Positions 27,524 to 36,834 of a stretch of DNA of 64,000 bases are shown piece by piece (position 1 is the first letter of the stretch; every line of letters begins with the position of its first letter). A program made the position numbers and the translations under genes. Location of the stretch: positions 1-64,000 of the forward strand of contig JAFYFC010000037.1 in NCBI GenBank assembly GCA_017543905.1, in the 5' to 3' direction. The stretch is from Clostridia bacterium. GTDB lineage: Bacteria; Bacillota; Clostridia; Christensenellales; Aristaeellaceae. The notes under the pieces were generated by a model. It searched no databases and was not told where the DNA came from. It saw only the letters and a list, made by a program, of their open reading frames with translations.

Positions 27524-27793
27524 ATGGTACCAAGCGCGAACAGTCTGTCCGCGAACCTGCTTGTTACCGACGCGGTGCTCGCGCCGGTGTTCGTGCTCCC
27601 GTTTGCGGACAGGCGCATAAGCAGGCGCGCGGGGCTCAGCCTGCACGGCGGGATCAGCACGAACCCGCACGCGGAGCGCCTTGAGCAAAACGGCATAACG
27701 CCCGGACTTCTGCGGCAGGACGCGTACAGCACGCGCAAATGCGTGCGCTTTTCAGGCCCGGACGGCACTGAAATAACCGTGCCGGAAAGCTAA
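27524..27793 (+). CDS. Small hypothetical protein
   Basis: An 89-aa ORF in the same direction as yitT, 15 nt after it, with AAAGG upstream of its ATG and GC-rich third positions like the neighbouring genes. The sequence is not clearly membrane or secreted. I recognise no family. It fills the gap between yitT and the convergent addA gene. It may be real or an open frame caused by high GC. Confidence 0.4.
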   Translation: MVPSANSLSANLLVTDAVLAPVFVLPFADRRISRRAGLSLHGGISTNPHAERLEQNGITPGLLRQDAYSTRKCVRFSGPDGTEITVPES

Positions 27794-27823
27794 GCGCCGC
27801 TCAGTCCCCGCCTCGTCCCCGCT

Positions 27824-30800
27824 TCACGCGTTTTCCTTTTCCCATCTGCCGGGAGTCAGATATATCTCCTTTTTCTGTGAGACCAGACAGATCACCGCCT
27901 GCCTGACGGGTCTGCCGGTCAGCTCGCTCAGCGCCTCCGCGTATATGTCCAGCTGGGGCTTGTAGCGCTTTATAAGCTCCTGCTCGTCGGCGCTTCGCTC
28001 GGTTTTATAGTCCGCAAGTATCCATTCGCCGTTTTCGATGAAGCACAAATCTATCGTGCCCTGCACGAGTATGCTGCCCTCCGTGTACTCCGGACACACG
28101 CGGCTTATCGGCATGCGCAGGGAAAAGCTCCACTCGCGCCGGCATACGTCTGCGGCGAGCGCGCGCTTCGCGACAGGACTCATTATGAAATCCGCGATCA
28201 GCGCGGGGCTTACGAGCCTGCGCTCCTCCTCGTCTATAAGGCGCTTAGCTGCCATCAGATCCAGCTGCCGCGCCGCTTCGACGGTCATTTCCGTATATGC
28301 CGACATGCGCCTGAAGGGCTCGTAATCCAGATACCTGAGAGAGGCGTGTATCGCAGTGCCCCGCGCGGTGTACTTTTTGGGGTCGCGGCCGCTTATAAAA
28401 TCCGGCGCCTCTTTTACCTCCGGCACTATGTTCCCGCCCGTGAAGTCGCGGCCAAGGCCCGTAACAGCCAGCTTGAGCGGTGCATACGGCATAGCCTTGT
28501 AGGGATATTTCCAGTTTATTACGCGCTCCGTTTCGGGGTCGTATACGTCTGAGGCAAGCAATTCGTCCATCCGCCCGACGACGCTGTTTTCCTGCTTCTG
28601 CGTTTCCGCGCTTATATCCGCGGCGTTTATTATCCGCGTCAGCACGGCGGGCTTGCCCTCCTCCGCCGCGCAGCCGAGGCATTCGCTGCCCGGACAGCCG
28701 AGCGCGGCGGCAGCGGCTACGTCGAGCGCGCTTTTGTACAAATTCGGTCTGTCGCGCGACGCCGCCCAGTCGACGGCCGCCTTCGAAAAGTCCTTTACGC
28801 TGCCTATAAGTATAAGCCTGTCCTGCGCGCGGGTAAGCGTAACGTACAAAACGCGCAGATCCTCCGCGAGCTCCCTGACCGAGTCGTTTACGCGTATCGC
28901 GCGCATAACGGCAGTTTCGCGCGTGCTGCACAGGCGCTCGTCCATATGCATCACCGCCGCGCCCAGATGCTTGTCCGCAAAAAAGCGCGTCTCGGCAGTA
29001 TCGTTCGGGGGCTTGCTGCTGAAGCTTCTGCCCAGCATAGCCGCGAACACGACCCTGAATTCGAGCCCCTTGCTTTTGTGCGCGGTCATCAGGCGCACGA
29101 CGTCGTCGTTCTCGCCCAACTCGTGCGCGGCGCTGCCGTCTCCGCGCGTCTTCATTTCTTCGGTGTATTCCAGAAATTCCGAAAGCGAGGAGCCCCGCGC
29201 GTGCTCGAAATTGAGCGCCGTCTGGCACAATACGTCCAGATTGCCCATGCGGTGTTTGCCGTCCGGCAGCGCGCCCGCGAAGGTGTAAAAGCCGGTGTCG
29301 TCATATATAAGGCGTATCAGGCGGTTGAGCGCGATGCTGCCCGCCATGAGCTTCCACTTGTTTCTGAGGGTCAGAAAGCGTTCAAGCTGCGGGTATTTGT
29401 CACGCACGTTTTCGACCGCCTCCCACCAGCTCACGCCCTCCGACATAACGCGTATCTCCGCAAGCTCCTGCGTGCTCACGCCGAACATAGGCGAACGCAG
29501 CACGGCCAGCAGCTCTATCTCGTTTGCGCGGCTTACCAGCAGCTTGAGCGCGCTTATGACCACCGCCACCTCGTAAGCCTCGTAATAGCTTTCGCTGCCC
29601 TCCGCGTAGGCGGGTATCCCCTGCGACGCCAGCATCGCTGCCATCGGCTGCAGCACGTTTCTGCCCGTGCGCGTGATAACGCAGATGTCGCGCAAAGCGA
29701 GCGTCTTGTCATCGTCCATAAGCTCGCGTATGCGCCGCGCGATCACCACCGCCTCGCGCTCGCTGTTTTCGAGCTCCTCGGCGTCCTCGTCGCTCGTCCC
29801 GGCGTCGTCCTCCCGCGCTTCCTCGAAGACGTCGCCCTGCATATCCTCCCCTGCCGTGCCCGCTCTGTCGATTATTATAAGCTCTGTAGGCGCGTCCGCG
29901 CCGTCTGCTTTGCGCCCCATGTGGAGCTTTGCGTCCTCGTCGTAGACGATTTCGCTCGCGCCGCCGTTCATGACCCGCTCAAACAGCAGATTCACAAAAT
30001 CGATCACGCCCGCGCGGGAACGGTAGTTCGTGCCCAGCACTATAAGCTCGTTGTTCCCGCCCTGCCGGTATGCGGCGTACTTTTCCAGAAACAGCTGCGG
30101 CTCGGCGTCACGGAAGCGGTATATGCTCTGCTTTATGTCACCCACCATGAAGCGGTTGTCGTCCCCCGCGACCGCGGAGACTATCGCCTCCTGTATGTCG
30201 CTCGTGTCCTGATACTCGTCCACGAACACGTATTTATATTCGCCGTGCACGCGCGTGCGCACTTCCTCGTCCTCAAGCAGCTTTATGCTCAAATGCTCCA
30301 GATCGTCGAACGTAAGCGCCGCCCTTTCCCGCTTGACCTCGGTTAAGCGGTTTTCAAGCTCCCGCGCGAGACGGTACAGCGTTTTTACCGCCGGCGCGTC
30401 CGCCCGGACGTCCTCGAGCGTCTCCTGCCTGTCGAGGGACAAAAGCGATTTGTATATCACGTCCTTGAGCGTCTTGGACACCTTTTCGCGCAGCTTTTTG
30501 ATTTCCTCGCGTTTTTCAGGGTCGCCGCCCCCGCCTTTTTTGGCGCGCGGCGGCTCGGTGTTTTTATACGCGGCGGCAAACGCGCGCAAATCGTCGTATG
30601 AAAGCGCGTCGGTGCTTTCAAGCCTGTCAAGGTCCTGCTCGAGCGCGGGCACGTAATTTGCGGGGCCGTCCGCGCTTTTCGCGATTTCAAGCGCCTGACT
30701 GCACCACAAACGCGCGCCCTCGAGCTTTGCGCGCGCGGCGGAAAGCAGGATATCGAACCACGTACCCCCGTCCGTTTCAAACAGCGTCAGCGTGCGCTCG

Positions 30801-31354
30801 TACCATTCGTCCGGAAAGGGCTGCGCGCTTACGAAGCCGTACATAGCCTCAACGAGCGCGCGCACCTCGCCCGGACGTCTCAGCGTGCAGAGTATCTTAA
30901 GCCCCTCGTCCGGCGCGCCGAAGGCCTCCTCCATCACGTCGTCCAGAGCGTCGCGCATGAGCAGCGCGTTTTCCGTATCGTCGAGTATCCTGAAATCGGG
31001 ATCGACGTCCGCCTTTTCGAAAAACCTGCGTATAAGGCGCGTACAGAACGAGTGCAGCGTGGATATCGAGGCGAATTCGAGCCTCTCGCACTGCTCGTTA
31101 AAGCGCGCGCAGGTCTGCCTGTCCCCTGACTCGGCGCGCGCGCGCAGCTTTTCCTCAAGCTTGCGGCGCATATCCGCGCTCGCGGCGCGGGTAAAGGTGA
31201 CTATCAGTATCTCGTCGATATTGACGCCTTCTTCGATGAGCCCGAGCACGCGCTCGACCAGCACGGTGGTCTTGCCGCTGCCCGCCGCGGCGGAGACCAG
31301 CAGGTTTTTGCCGCGCGATTTGATTACTCGTAGCTGTTCGGGTGAGAATTGCAT
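27824..31354 (-). CDS. addA: ATP-dependent helicase/nuclease subunit A (AddA)
   Basis: A 1176-aa UvrD-type helicase with a C-terminal nuclease, part of AddAB, which processes double-strand DNA ends for recombination. Walker A is AAAGSGKTTVL (about 18-28), motif Ia is VTFTRAASADMR, motif II is FVDEYQDTS, motif III/IV is GDIKQSIYRFR and motif V is MTAHKSKGLEF. The nuclease motif is LADYKTERSADEQ, with QLDIYAEAL. Length is normal. GGAGGAG precedes the ATG. The partner gene addB, usually directly upstream, is not in this window. Confidence 0.95.
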   Translation of the reverse strand: MQFSPEQLRVIKSRGKNLLVSAAAGSGKTTVLVERVLGLIEEGVNIDEILIVTFTRAASADMRRKLEEKLRARAESGDRQTCARFNEQCERLEFASISTLHSFCTRLIRRFFEKADVDPDFRILDDTENALLMRDALDDVMEEAFGAPDEGLKILCTLRRPGEVRALVEAMYGFVSAQPFPDEWYERTLTLFETDGGTWFDILLSAARAKLEGARLWCSQALEIAKSADGPANYVPALEQDLDRLESTDALSYDDLRAFAAAYKNTEPPRAKKGGGGDPEKREEIKKLREKVSKTLKDVIYKSLLSLDRQETLEDVRADAPAVKTLYRLARELENRLTEVKRERAALTFDDLEHLSIKLLEDEEVRTRVHGEYKYVFVDEYQDTSDIQEAIVSAVAGDDNRFMVGDIKQSIYRFRDAEPQLFLEKYAAYRQGGNNELIVLGTNYRSRAGVIDFVNLLFERVMNGGASEIVYDEDAKLHMGRKADGADAPTELIIIDRAGTAGEDMQGDVFEEAREDDAGTSDEDAEELENSEREAVVIARRIRELMDDDKTLALRDICVITRTGRNVLQPMAAMLASQGIPAYAEGSESYYEAYEVAVVISALKLLVSRANEIELLAVLRSPMFGVSTQELAEIRVMSEGVSWWEAVENVRDKYPQLERFLTLRNKWKLMAGSIALNRLIRLIYDDTGFYTFAGALPDGKHRMGNLDVLCQTALNFEHARGSSLSEFLEYTEEMKTRGDGSAAHELGENDDVVRLMTAHKSKGLEFRVVFAAMLGRSFSSKPPNDTAETRFFADKHLGAAVMHMDERLCSTRETAVMRAIRVNDSVRELAEDLRVLYVTLTRAQDRLILIGSVKDFSKAAVDWAASRDRPNLYKSALDVAAAAALGCPGSECLGCAAEEGKPAVLTRIINAADISAETQKQENSVVGRMDELLASDVYDPETERVINWKYPYKAMPYAPLKLAVTGLGRDFTGGNIVPEVKEAPDFISGRDPKKYTARGTAIHASLRYLDYEPFRRMSAYTEMTVEAARQLDLMAAKRLIDEEERRLVSPALIADFIMSPVAKRALAADVCRREWSFSLRMPISRVCPEYTEGSILVQGTIDLCFIENGEWILADYKTERSADEQELIKRYKPQLDIYAEALSELTGRPVRQAVICLVSQKKEIYLTPGRWEKENA

Positions 31355-31476
31355 GGCTCTCCTCCATGTCTATTGTAAATTATTTATTAAATCAATTTTG
31401 CGTGCAGGAAAAGAACAGACTTTGGTCGAATTATTTTGCGCTTAAACAGACCGAGGTCTTAAAATGGAGCCTTCAG

Positions 31477-31767
31477 ATGCAGCGCAGTAAAAACCGCTTC
31501 GTTCGCTTTATCTCCAAAAACAAAATCCATGCCGCAGTATTTGTAATATTTGTGGCTTTTATCGCGCTGCAGATCGCCATCAGCAGCTCCAGGGCCTCTT
31601 ATCAGAAAAATTACGAGCTCACTCAGGCGCAGAACCGCGCGCTCGAGGCGGAATACTATTCCCTGCAGCGGGAGCTCGAATTTGTCAAGTCCGACAAGGG
31701 CATAGAGCTTTACGCGCGCGCTCAGGGCATGCAGATGCCCGGCGAAACACGCTACAAGGCAAACTGA
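31477..31767 (+). CDS. Septum formation initiator (DivIC/FtsB-like)
   Basis: A 96-aa bitopic membrane protein: a basic N-terminus (MQRSKNRFVRFISKNKIH), one membrane helix (about 20-38), then an extracellular coiled coil and the short conserved GIELYARAQGMQMPGE tail of the DivIC/FtsB family. These proteins scaffold the divisome with FtsL and DivIB. I chose the ATG at 31477 because GGAG lies 8 nt upstream; the open frame runs back to 31342. It diverges from addA and ends at a perfect terminator. Confidence 0.82.
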   Translation: MQRSKNRFVRFISKNKIHAAVFVIFVAFIALQIAISSSRASYQKNYELTQAQNRALEAEYYSLQRELEFVKSDKGIELYARAQGMQMPGETRYKAN

Positions 31768-31795
31768 AAATCTACGGGGCTGTTGCCAGCCCCAT

Positions 31796-31837
31796 CGATC
31801 GAAATGAAGCTTTGCTTCATTTCGATCGGTTTTTTTA
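31796..31837 (+). terminator. Intrinsic terminator with the shared 15-bp stem
   Basis: The arms CGATCGAAATGAAGC and GCTTCATTTCGATCG, loop TTT, are followed by GTTTTTTTA. The same stem occurs at 252-284. Confidence 0.92.
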
Positions 31838-31902
31838 TTCTGCATTATAGACCATCTGTTTCAAAACGTCGGGCGGCAGGAGGAAATCCAACAGGATAAC
31901 AA

Positions 31903-32084
31903 TTTTTGCTGAAAATCCTGCGGGATTTTCCGGGCGCAAGGCGCACCGCCTCAAATCACAGATTTGAGCCGATGCGTCCCGCCGAAGGCGGGATTGATTT
32001 GCCGATGGCAAATCAACCTCAAATTGAGCAGTAGCGATTATTTGCTCCGGTCGTCTTCGCTCCCTGCGCAAAAATCGCGTCCTC
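31903..32084 (-). repeat. Mosaic intergenic repeat, copy 2 (modules C-B-A on the plus strand)
   Basis: On the plus strand the order is C inverted (31903-31937), a spacer with a CTCAAATC/GATTTGAG hairpin, B direct (31966-32020) and A inverted (32034-32084). A and C are exact inverted copies of 74-124 and 140-174. In B the stem bases differ from copy 1 but remain paired. The gap between genes here (31838-32178) holds only this element and further hairpins. An ORF across it (31835-32137, minus) shares peptide blocks with the ORF in copy 1 and is probably not a gene. Confidence 0.8.
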
Positions 32085-32115
32085 GGGCGGGCAAAGCTCG
32101 CCCTGCGGATTGTAG

Positions 32116-32137
32116 TTGGAGGGGCAAGCCCCTCCAA
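32116..32137 (-). terminator. GC-rich hairpin after the GT2 gene
   Basis: A perfect palindrome with arms TTGGAGGGGC / GCCCCTCCAA lies about 40 nt after the GT2 stop codon. No U-run follows on the minus strand, so termination is uncertain. Confidence 0.4.
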
Positions 32138-32178
32138 GCCTCCCCTGGGCTTTTGTATTTCTGAAGCAGCTCATCATT

Positions 32179-33111
32179 TTATTCGTCCCGCCGCGCGGTT
32201 TCCTTGATTATGTATTTGGGTCTGCGCTTGGTTTCGGCGTATATTTTGCCGGCGTATTCCCCTGTCACGCCCAGCGCGGTCAGCAAAAGCCCGCCTATAA
32301 ACCACACCGAAAACGCCGCAAAGCCCGTCTGAGTGCCGGGCACGCAGACGTCTATTATGCCCATCACGAGAGACGCAAGCAGTACGCACAGCCCCGTTAT
32401 CCATATAAGCCGTATCGGCTTTACGGAAAACGAGGTTATGCCCTGAAACGCGAGGGCGAGCATTTTTTTGAGCGGATAATGGCTCACGCCCGCGAAGCGT
32501 TCCGCGCGCTCGTAATACACCTTCTCGGTATTGAAGCCCAGCAGCGGCACCATGCCGCGCAGGTACAGATTGACCTCGGTATAGCTCATAAGCGCGCCAA
32601 GCGCGCGCGCGGACAGCAGGCGGAAATCCGCGTGATTGTACACGCTCTCCGCGCCCATCGCCGTCATCAGCTTATAAAACGCCTCCGCGCTCAGACGCTT
32701 GAAGACAGAATCGGTCTTGCGGCTGCTTCTTACGCCGTAAACGACGTCCGCGCCCGCCTGCAGCTTCTGCACGAACACGCGCATCGTATTCACGTCGTCC
32801 TGAAGGTCCGCGTCGATGCTTATGCACGCGTCGCATTTGCCGCGCGCGTATTCCATGCCCGCCCACACCGCGTTCTGATGCCCGCTGTTGTGCGCGAGGG
32901 AGATCCCCTCGAAGCGCGCGTCGTTCGCACTCGCGCGTATAATGTCCCACGTGCCGTCGCGGCTGCCGTCGTCCACGAATACCACGCGGCTGTTTTCCGC
33001 CAGCAGATCCGCGTTTTCGTCCAGAAACGCGCCCAGACGCCTGACCGTCTCCGGCAGCACCTCCTGCTCGTTATAGCAGGGCACGACTATATACAGTACG
33101 GTTTTGTCCAT
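32179..33111 (-). CDS. Family 2 glycosyltransferase with two C-terminal membrane helices
   Basis: A 310-aa membrane-bound enzyme of the GtrB/DPM1 type. It shows the N-terminal VVPCYNEQEVLPETV, the donor-binding VFVDDGSRDGTW and the metal motif ISIDADLQDD. Two membrane segments lie at about 231-251 and 263-290. Such enzymes move a sugar from a nucleotide donor to a lipid (polyprenyl phosphate) carrier for wall or polymer decoration. It starts 12 nt after dnaE ends, so it is probably co-transcribed. The acceptor polymer is unknown. Confidence 0.9.
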   Translation of the reverse strand: MDKTVLYIVVPCYNEQEVLPETVRRLGAFLDENADLLAENSRVVFVDDGSRDGTWDIIRASANDARFEGISLAHNSGHQNAVWAGMEYARGKCDACISIDADLQDDVNTMRVFVQKLQAGADVVYGVRSSRKTDSVFKRLSAEAFYKLMTAMGAESVYNHADFRLLSARALGALMSYTEVNLYLRGMVPLLGFNTEKVYYERAERFAGVSHYPLKKMLALAFQGITSFSVKPIRLIWITGLCVLLASLVMGIIDVCVPGTQTGFAAFSVWFIGGLLLTALGVTGEYAGKIYAETKRRPKYIIKETARRDE

Positions 33112-33123
33112 GCACGTTCTCCT

Positions 33124-36100
33124 TTACGACTTAAGCACCACGCAGTCCTCGCCCAGCAGCTGCTCAAGCCCCTCCCTGTCGTAATCCGCGCTGACCCAGC
33201 ACGAGGACGGCGCGAGGTAGTTTTTCTTTTCCTCGGCGAAATAGAAATATACCCTTATGCTGCCGGGCGTAGTTTCAAGTATGAACTTAACCGCCTCCAG
33301 CATGTCCCGCGTAAGCTTCAGGTAGAGCTTCCCCTCTGCGCCCGCGCCCGCCTTGCGCGCCGACGTGCCCTCAGAGCGCCCGTCCGCCTGCGCGGAGTCC
33401 GGGCTCAGGCTTCTCGCGCTTTCGAGCACGAGATTGGGCGCCTTGCCGTCACGGCTCGAAAAGCGGCCGCTCATCACCACCGTGTCGCCCTCGTTGAGCT
33501 CTGAGCCTATGCGTTCGTATACCTTCGGAAAAGCGAGCACCTCGGTCGAGCCGTACAGATCCTCCAGCACGTAAATGCCCATCATCTGCCCAGATTTGGT
33601 GGCCTTGGCGGTCTTGGACGCGATTATCCCGCCCATCTCCACGCGCCGCCCGTCCAGCTGCGCGTAAGCGTCCTCCTGCCCCTCCTCGCTTTCGAGCGAG
33701 GACAGGTACGCGGAGTTCATATCGAGCCGCGAGAGCTGCCTTGCGTACTCGTCCAGCGGGTGTCCCGTCAGATATATGCCGGTATACTCCTTCTCCATCA
33801 TCAGGCTCTCGCGCTTTCCGAAGGGCGCCATATCCGGAAAGTCGTCGCCCACCTCCGGCGCGTAGGTGTCGTCGTCGAACAGGGACATCTGTCCCGAGGA
33901 AATCCCGCCGGATTTTTTGTTCGCCGCATCCATCACCGATTCATAGACGCACAGCTTCTGTCTGCGGTTTCCCGGCAGCGTGTCAAAGGCGCCCGCTTTT
34001 ATAAGCGATTCCACCGCTTTTTTGTTTACCGCGCCGCCCGAAAGGCGGTTTATGAAATCCGTAAGACCCTTGTAAGCGCCCTCGGCGCGGTCCTTAAGTA
34101 TCGCCTCTATCGCGTTGTGTCCCAAATTCTTGACCGCGTTCAGGCCGAAGCGTATCGCGGGCTTTTCCTCGAAGGTCTCGACCGAAAACTTCTCGCGGCT
34201 GCTGTTTACGTCCGGCGGCAGTATCTTTATGCTGTTTTTGCGGCAGAACTGTATGTAATACGCCACCTTCGTAAGGTTGCCCGCGATCGAATTGAACATC
34301 GCCGCCATGAACTGCGCGGGATAGTGGCATTTGAGCCACGCGGTCTGCACGGCGACCACCGCGTAGGCGGCGGCGTGCGCCTTATTGAACGCGTAGGACG
34401 CGAACGCCGTCATTTCGTCGAATATCTGCTCCGCCGCCTGCTCGCTTATGCCGCGCCTGAGCGCGCCGGGCACGTCCACGCTGCCGTCCTCGTTAAGCTT
34501 GCCGTGAATGAAGTATTCCTTCTCCTTCGCCATCACGTCGTGCTTTTTCTTGCTCATCGCGCGGCGCACGAGGTCGCTTCTGCCCATGGAATAGCCCGCC
34601 AGATCGCGCACTATCTGCATTACCTGCTCCTGATACACCATGCAGCCGTAGGTCACGTCGAGCACGGGCTCGAGCTCCGGCGTCACGTAGCGTATGGACG
34701 AGGGGTCCTGCTTGCCCTGTATGAAGCGCGGAATGGAGTCCATAGGTCCGGGCCGGTACAGCGAGATCGCGGCGATTATATCCTCGAAGCAGCGCGGCTT
34801 CATGCTCATCAGAAACGCGCGCATCCCGCCGGATTCGAGCTGGAACACGCCGTCCGTGTCGCCCGCGCAGATCATGTCGTATACCGCGCTGTCCTCCATC
34901 GGGATTTCGTCGCCTGCCGGCGCGTTCCCGACGCTTTCTTTTATATATTCGAGGCTGTCGCCGATCACGTTTAACGTGCGCAGACCGAGAAAATCCATTT
35001 TGAGCAGACCGAGGCTTTCCAGCGTGCCCATCGGATACTGCGTGGTGATCACGTCCGCGTTCGTCTGAAGCGGCACGTAGTCGCTGACGGGACGCGCGGT
35101 TATGAGCACGCCCGCCGCGTGCGTGGAGGCGTGGCGGGGCATGCCCTCCAGCCTGCGCGCTATGTCTATCATGCGGCGCACGCTCTCGTCCTCGTCGTAC
35201 GCGCTTTTAAGCTCAGGGTTGATCGATAGCGCCTTGTCTATCGTCATGTCGAGCGCCGCGGGAACCATTTTGGAAATCTGATCCGTGCGGGAGTAGCTTA
35301 TGTCGAGCACGCGCCCGACGTCGCGTATCACCGCCTTTGCGGCGAGCGTGCCGAAGGTTATTATCTGGCTTACGTGGTCGTGCCCGTACTTGCGCGCCAC
35401 GTAGTCTATCACCTCGCCGCGCCGCTCGTAGTCGAAATCGGAGTCTATATCCGGCATCGACACGCGCTCTGGGTTTAAAAACCTTTCGAACAGCAGCTTG
35501 TATTTGAGCGGATCGATCGAGGTTATGCCCAGCGTGTAGGCGACTATCGACGCCGCGCCGCTCCCGCGCCCGGGGCCCACGAGTATACCGTGCTCGCGTG
35601 CGTAGTTGATATAATCCCAGACTATGAGGAAATAGTCCACATAGCCCATGTTTTCGATCACGCCCAGCTCGTATTCGAGCCGCTCGCGCGCGTCGGCGCG
35701 TTCAGGCGCGTATCTGCGTTTTAGTCCCTCCTCACACAGGCGTCTGAGTAACCCCTTCGCGGTCTCGCCCTCAGGCAGCGGATAGGCGGGCAGGTGCTTG
35801 GTTTTGAAGTCGAAGGTGACCTTACAGCGCTGCGCGATCTCCTCCGTGCGGTCGAGCGCGTCCTGAAACTGCGGAAACACATCCAGCATTTCCGCCTCGC
35901 TCTTCACGTACAGCTGATCCGTGTGCATGCGCATGCGGTCCTCGTCGGAGAGCTTTTTGCCCGTCTGTATGCACATCAGCACTTCCTGAGCCTGTGCGTC
36001 CTCGCGCTTCAGGTAGTGGCAGTCGTTCGTGATTACCAGCGGTATGCCCGTATCCTCCGAGAGGCGGATGAGCCCGGGCAGCGTCTGCTTTTCGTCGGGC

Positions 36101-36627
36101 AGACCGTGATCCTGGAGTTCGATAAAAAAATTGTTCTTTCCGAATATATCCCTGTATTCAAGCGCGAAACGCTTCGCGCGCTCGTAATCGCCGTTAAGCA
36201 GCGCCTTCGGCACGTCTCCGGACAGACACGCGCTCAGCGCGATAAGCCCGCCGGCGTATCTGCGCAGGCACTCGTAATCCACGCGCGGCTTATAGTAAAA
36301 CCCGCGCGTAAAGCCCTCGCTCACGAGCTTGCAGAGATTGCGGTAGCCCTCCTGCGTTTCGCACAAAAGTATCAGGTGGCTGTATTCGCGCGCCGCGCCG
36401 GTTTTCTCGTTCATATCGCGGCACACGTATACCTCGCAGCCTATTACGGGATGTATGCCGCGCTTTTCCGCTTCCGTATAAAAATCCACCGCGCCGTACA
36501 TGACCCCGTGATCGGTCACGGCGCAGGAGGTCATACCGAGCTCCTTTATCCTGTCCAGCAGCTCGTCTATGCGATTTGCGCCGTCGAGCAGGCTGTAGCA
36601 GGTATGCATATGCAGGTGGGCAAACAT
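33124..36627 (-). CDS. dnaE: DNA polymerase III subunit alpha
   Basis: A 1167-aa replicative polymerase of the DnaE type. The N-terminal PHP domain starts HLHMHTCYSLLDGA. The polymerase core has VGPGRGSGAASIVAYTLGI and the catalytic aspartates in SMPDIDSDFDYERR. Helix-hairpin-helix and OB-fold regions follow (VEMGGIIASKTAKATKSGQM, about 1000 on). There is no exonuclease insertion, so it is not PolC. GGAGG precedes the ATG. Many Clostridia also carry PolC; whether this one does cannot be seen here. Confidence 0.96.
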   Translation of the reverse strand: MFAHLHMHTCYSLLDGANRIDELLDRIKELGMTSCAVTDHGVMYGAVDFYTEAEKRGIHPVIGCEVYVCRDMNEKTGAAREYSHLILLCETQEGYRNLCKLVSEGFTRGFYYKPRVDYECLRRYAGGLIALSACLSGDVPKALLNGDYERAKRFALEYRDIFGKNNFFIELQDHGLPDEKQTLPGLIRLSEDTGIPLVITNDCHYLKREDAQAQEVLMCIQTGKKLSDEDRMRMHTDQLYVKSEAEMLDVFPQFQDALDRTEEIAQRCKVTFDFKTKHLPAYPLPEGETAKGLLRRLCEEGLKRRYAPERADARERLEYELGVIENMGYVDYFLIVWDYINYAREHGILVGPGRGSGAASIVAYTLGITSIDPLKYKLLFERFLNPERVSMPDIDSDFDYERRGEVIDYVARKYGHDHVSQIITFGTLAAKAVIRDVGRVLDISYSRTDQISKMVPAALDMTIDKALSINPELKSAYDEDESVRRMIDIARRLEGMPRHASTHAAGVLITARPVSDYVPLQTNADVITTQYPMGTLESLGLLKMDFLGLRTLNVIGDSLEYIKESVGNAPAGDEIPMEDSAVYDMICAGDTDGVFQLESGGMRAFLMSMKPRCFEDIIAAISLYRPGPMDSIPRFIQGKQDPSSIRYVTPELEPVLDVTYGCMVYQEQVMQIVRDLAGYSMGRSDLVRRAMSKKKHDVMAKEKEYFIHGKLNEDGSVDVPGALRRGISEQAAEQIFDEMTAFASYAFNKAHAAAYAVVAVQTAWLKCHYPAQFMAAMFNSIAGNLTKVAYYIQFCRKNSIKILPPDVNSSREKFSVETFEEKPAIRFGLNAVKNLGHNAIEAILKDRAEGAYKGLTDFINRLSGGAVNKKAVESLIKAGAFDTLPGNRRQKLCVYESVMDAANKKSGGISSGQMSLFDDDTYAPEVGDDFPDMAPFGKRESLMMEKEYTGIYLTGHPLDEYARQLSRLDMNSAYLSSLESEEGQEDAYAQLDGRRVEMGGIIASKTAKATKSGQMMGIYVLEDLYGSTEVLAFPKVYERIGSELNEGDTVVMSGRFSSRDGKAPNLVLESARSLSPDSAQADGRSEGTSARKAGAGAEGKLYLKLTRDMLEAVKFILETTPGSIRVYFYFAEEKKNYLAPSSCWVSADYDREGLEQLLGEDCVVLKS

Positions 36628-36676
36628 ATCTTTCCTCCGAAGCTTTATCCTTATAATATTCGCCGGAACGCAGAAA

Positions 36677-36717
36677 TATCCTGCATGTAAAAAAGCTATT
36701 TAATTTGCCGCAGGATA
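36677..36717. promoter_or_regulatory. Inverted repeat in the dnaE / HTH-receiver intergenic region
   Basis: TATCCTGC (36677-36684) and GCAGGATA (36710-36717) form a perfect 8-bp inverted repeat with a 25-nt spacer. It lies in the AT-rich gap between divergent dnaE and the HTH-receiver gene. It might be an operator for either gene. Confidence 0.35.
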
Positions 36718-36750
36718 AGCACTGAGTTTGATTATTAACTATGCTGGATA

Positions 36751-36779
36751 TTGCATTTTTTTACGGTTTTTCATATAAT
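36751..36779 (+). promoter_or_regulatory. Sigma-A promoter of the HTH-receiver gene
   Basis: TTGCAT (36751-36756) and TATAAT (36774-36779) are 17 bp apart. The start codon lies at 36835, after AAGGGGG. Confidence 0.85.
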
Positions 36780-36834
36780 AATTCTTTGAGAAATATGTTT
36801 TGATTGCGCAACAAATTAAGGGGGTTTTCCTTCC

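Noticed and set aside
31835-32137. 100-aa minus-strand ORF in the second mosaic repeat, and the similar 74-aa ORF at 9-233
   Set aside because: They consist of the repeat modules. The hairpin structure and inverted module order explain the similarity better than a protein family. No SD site is convincing.
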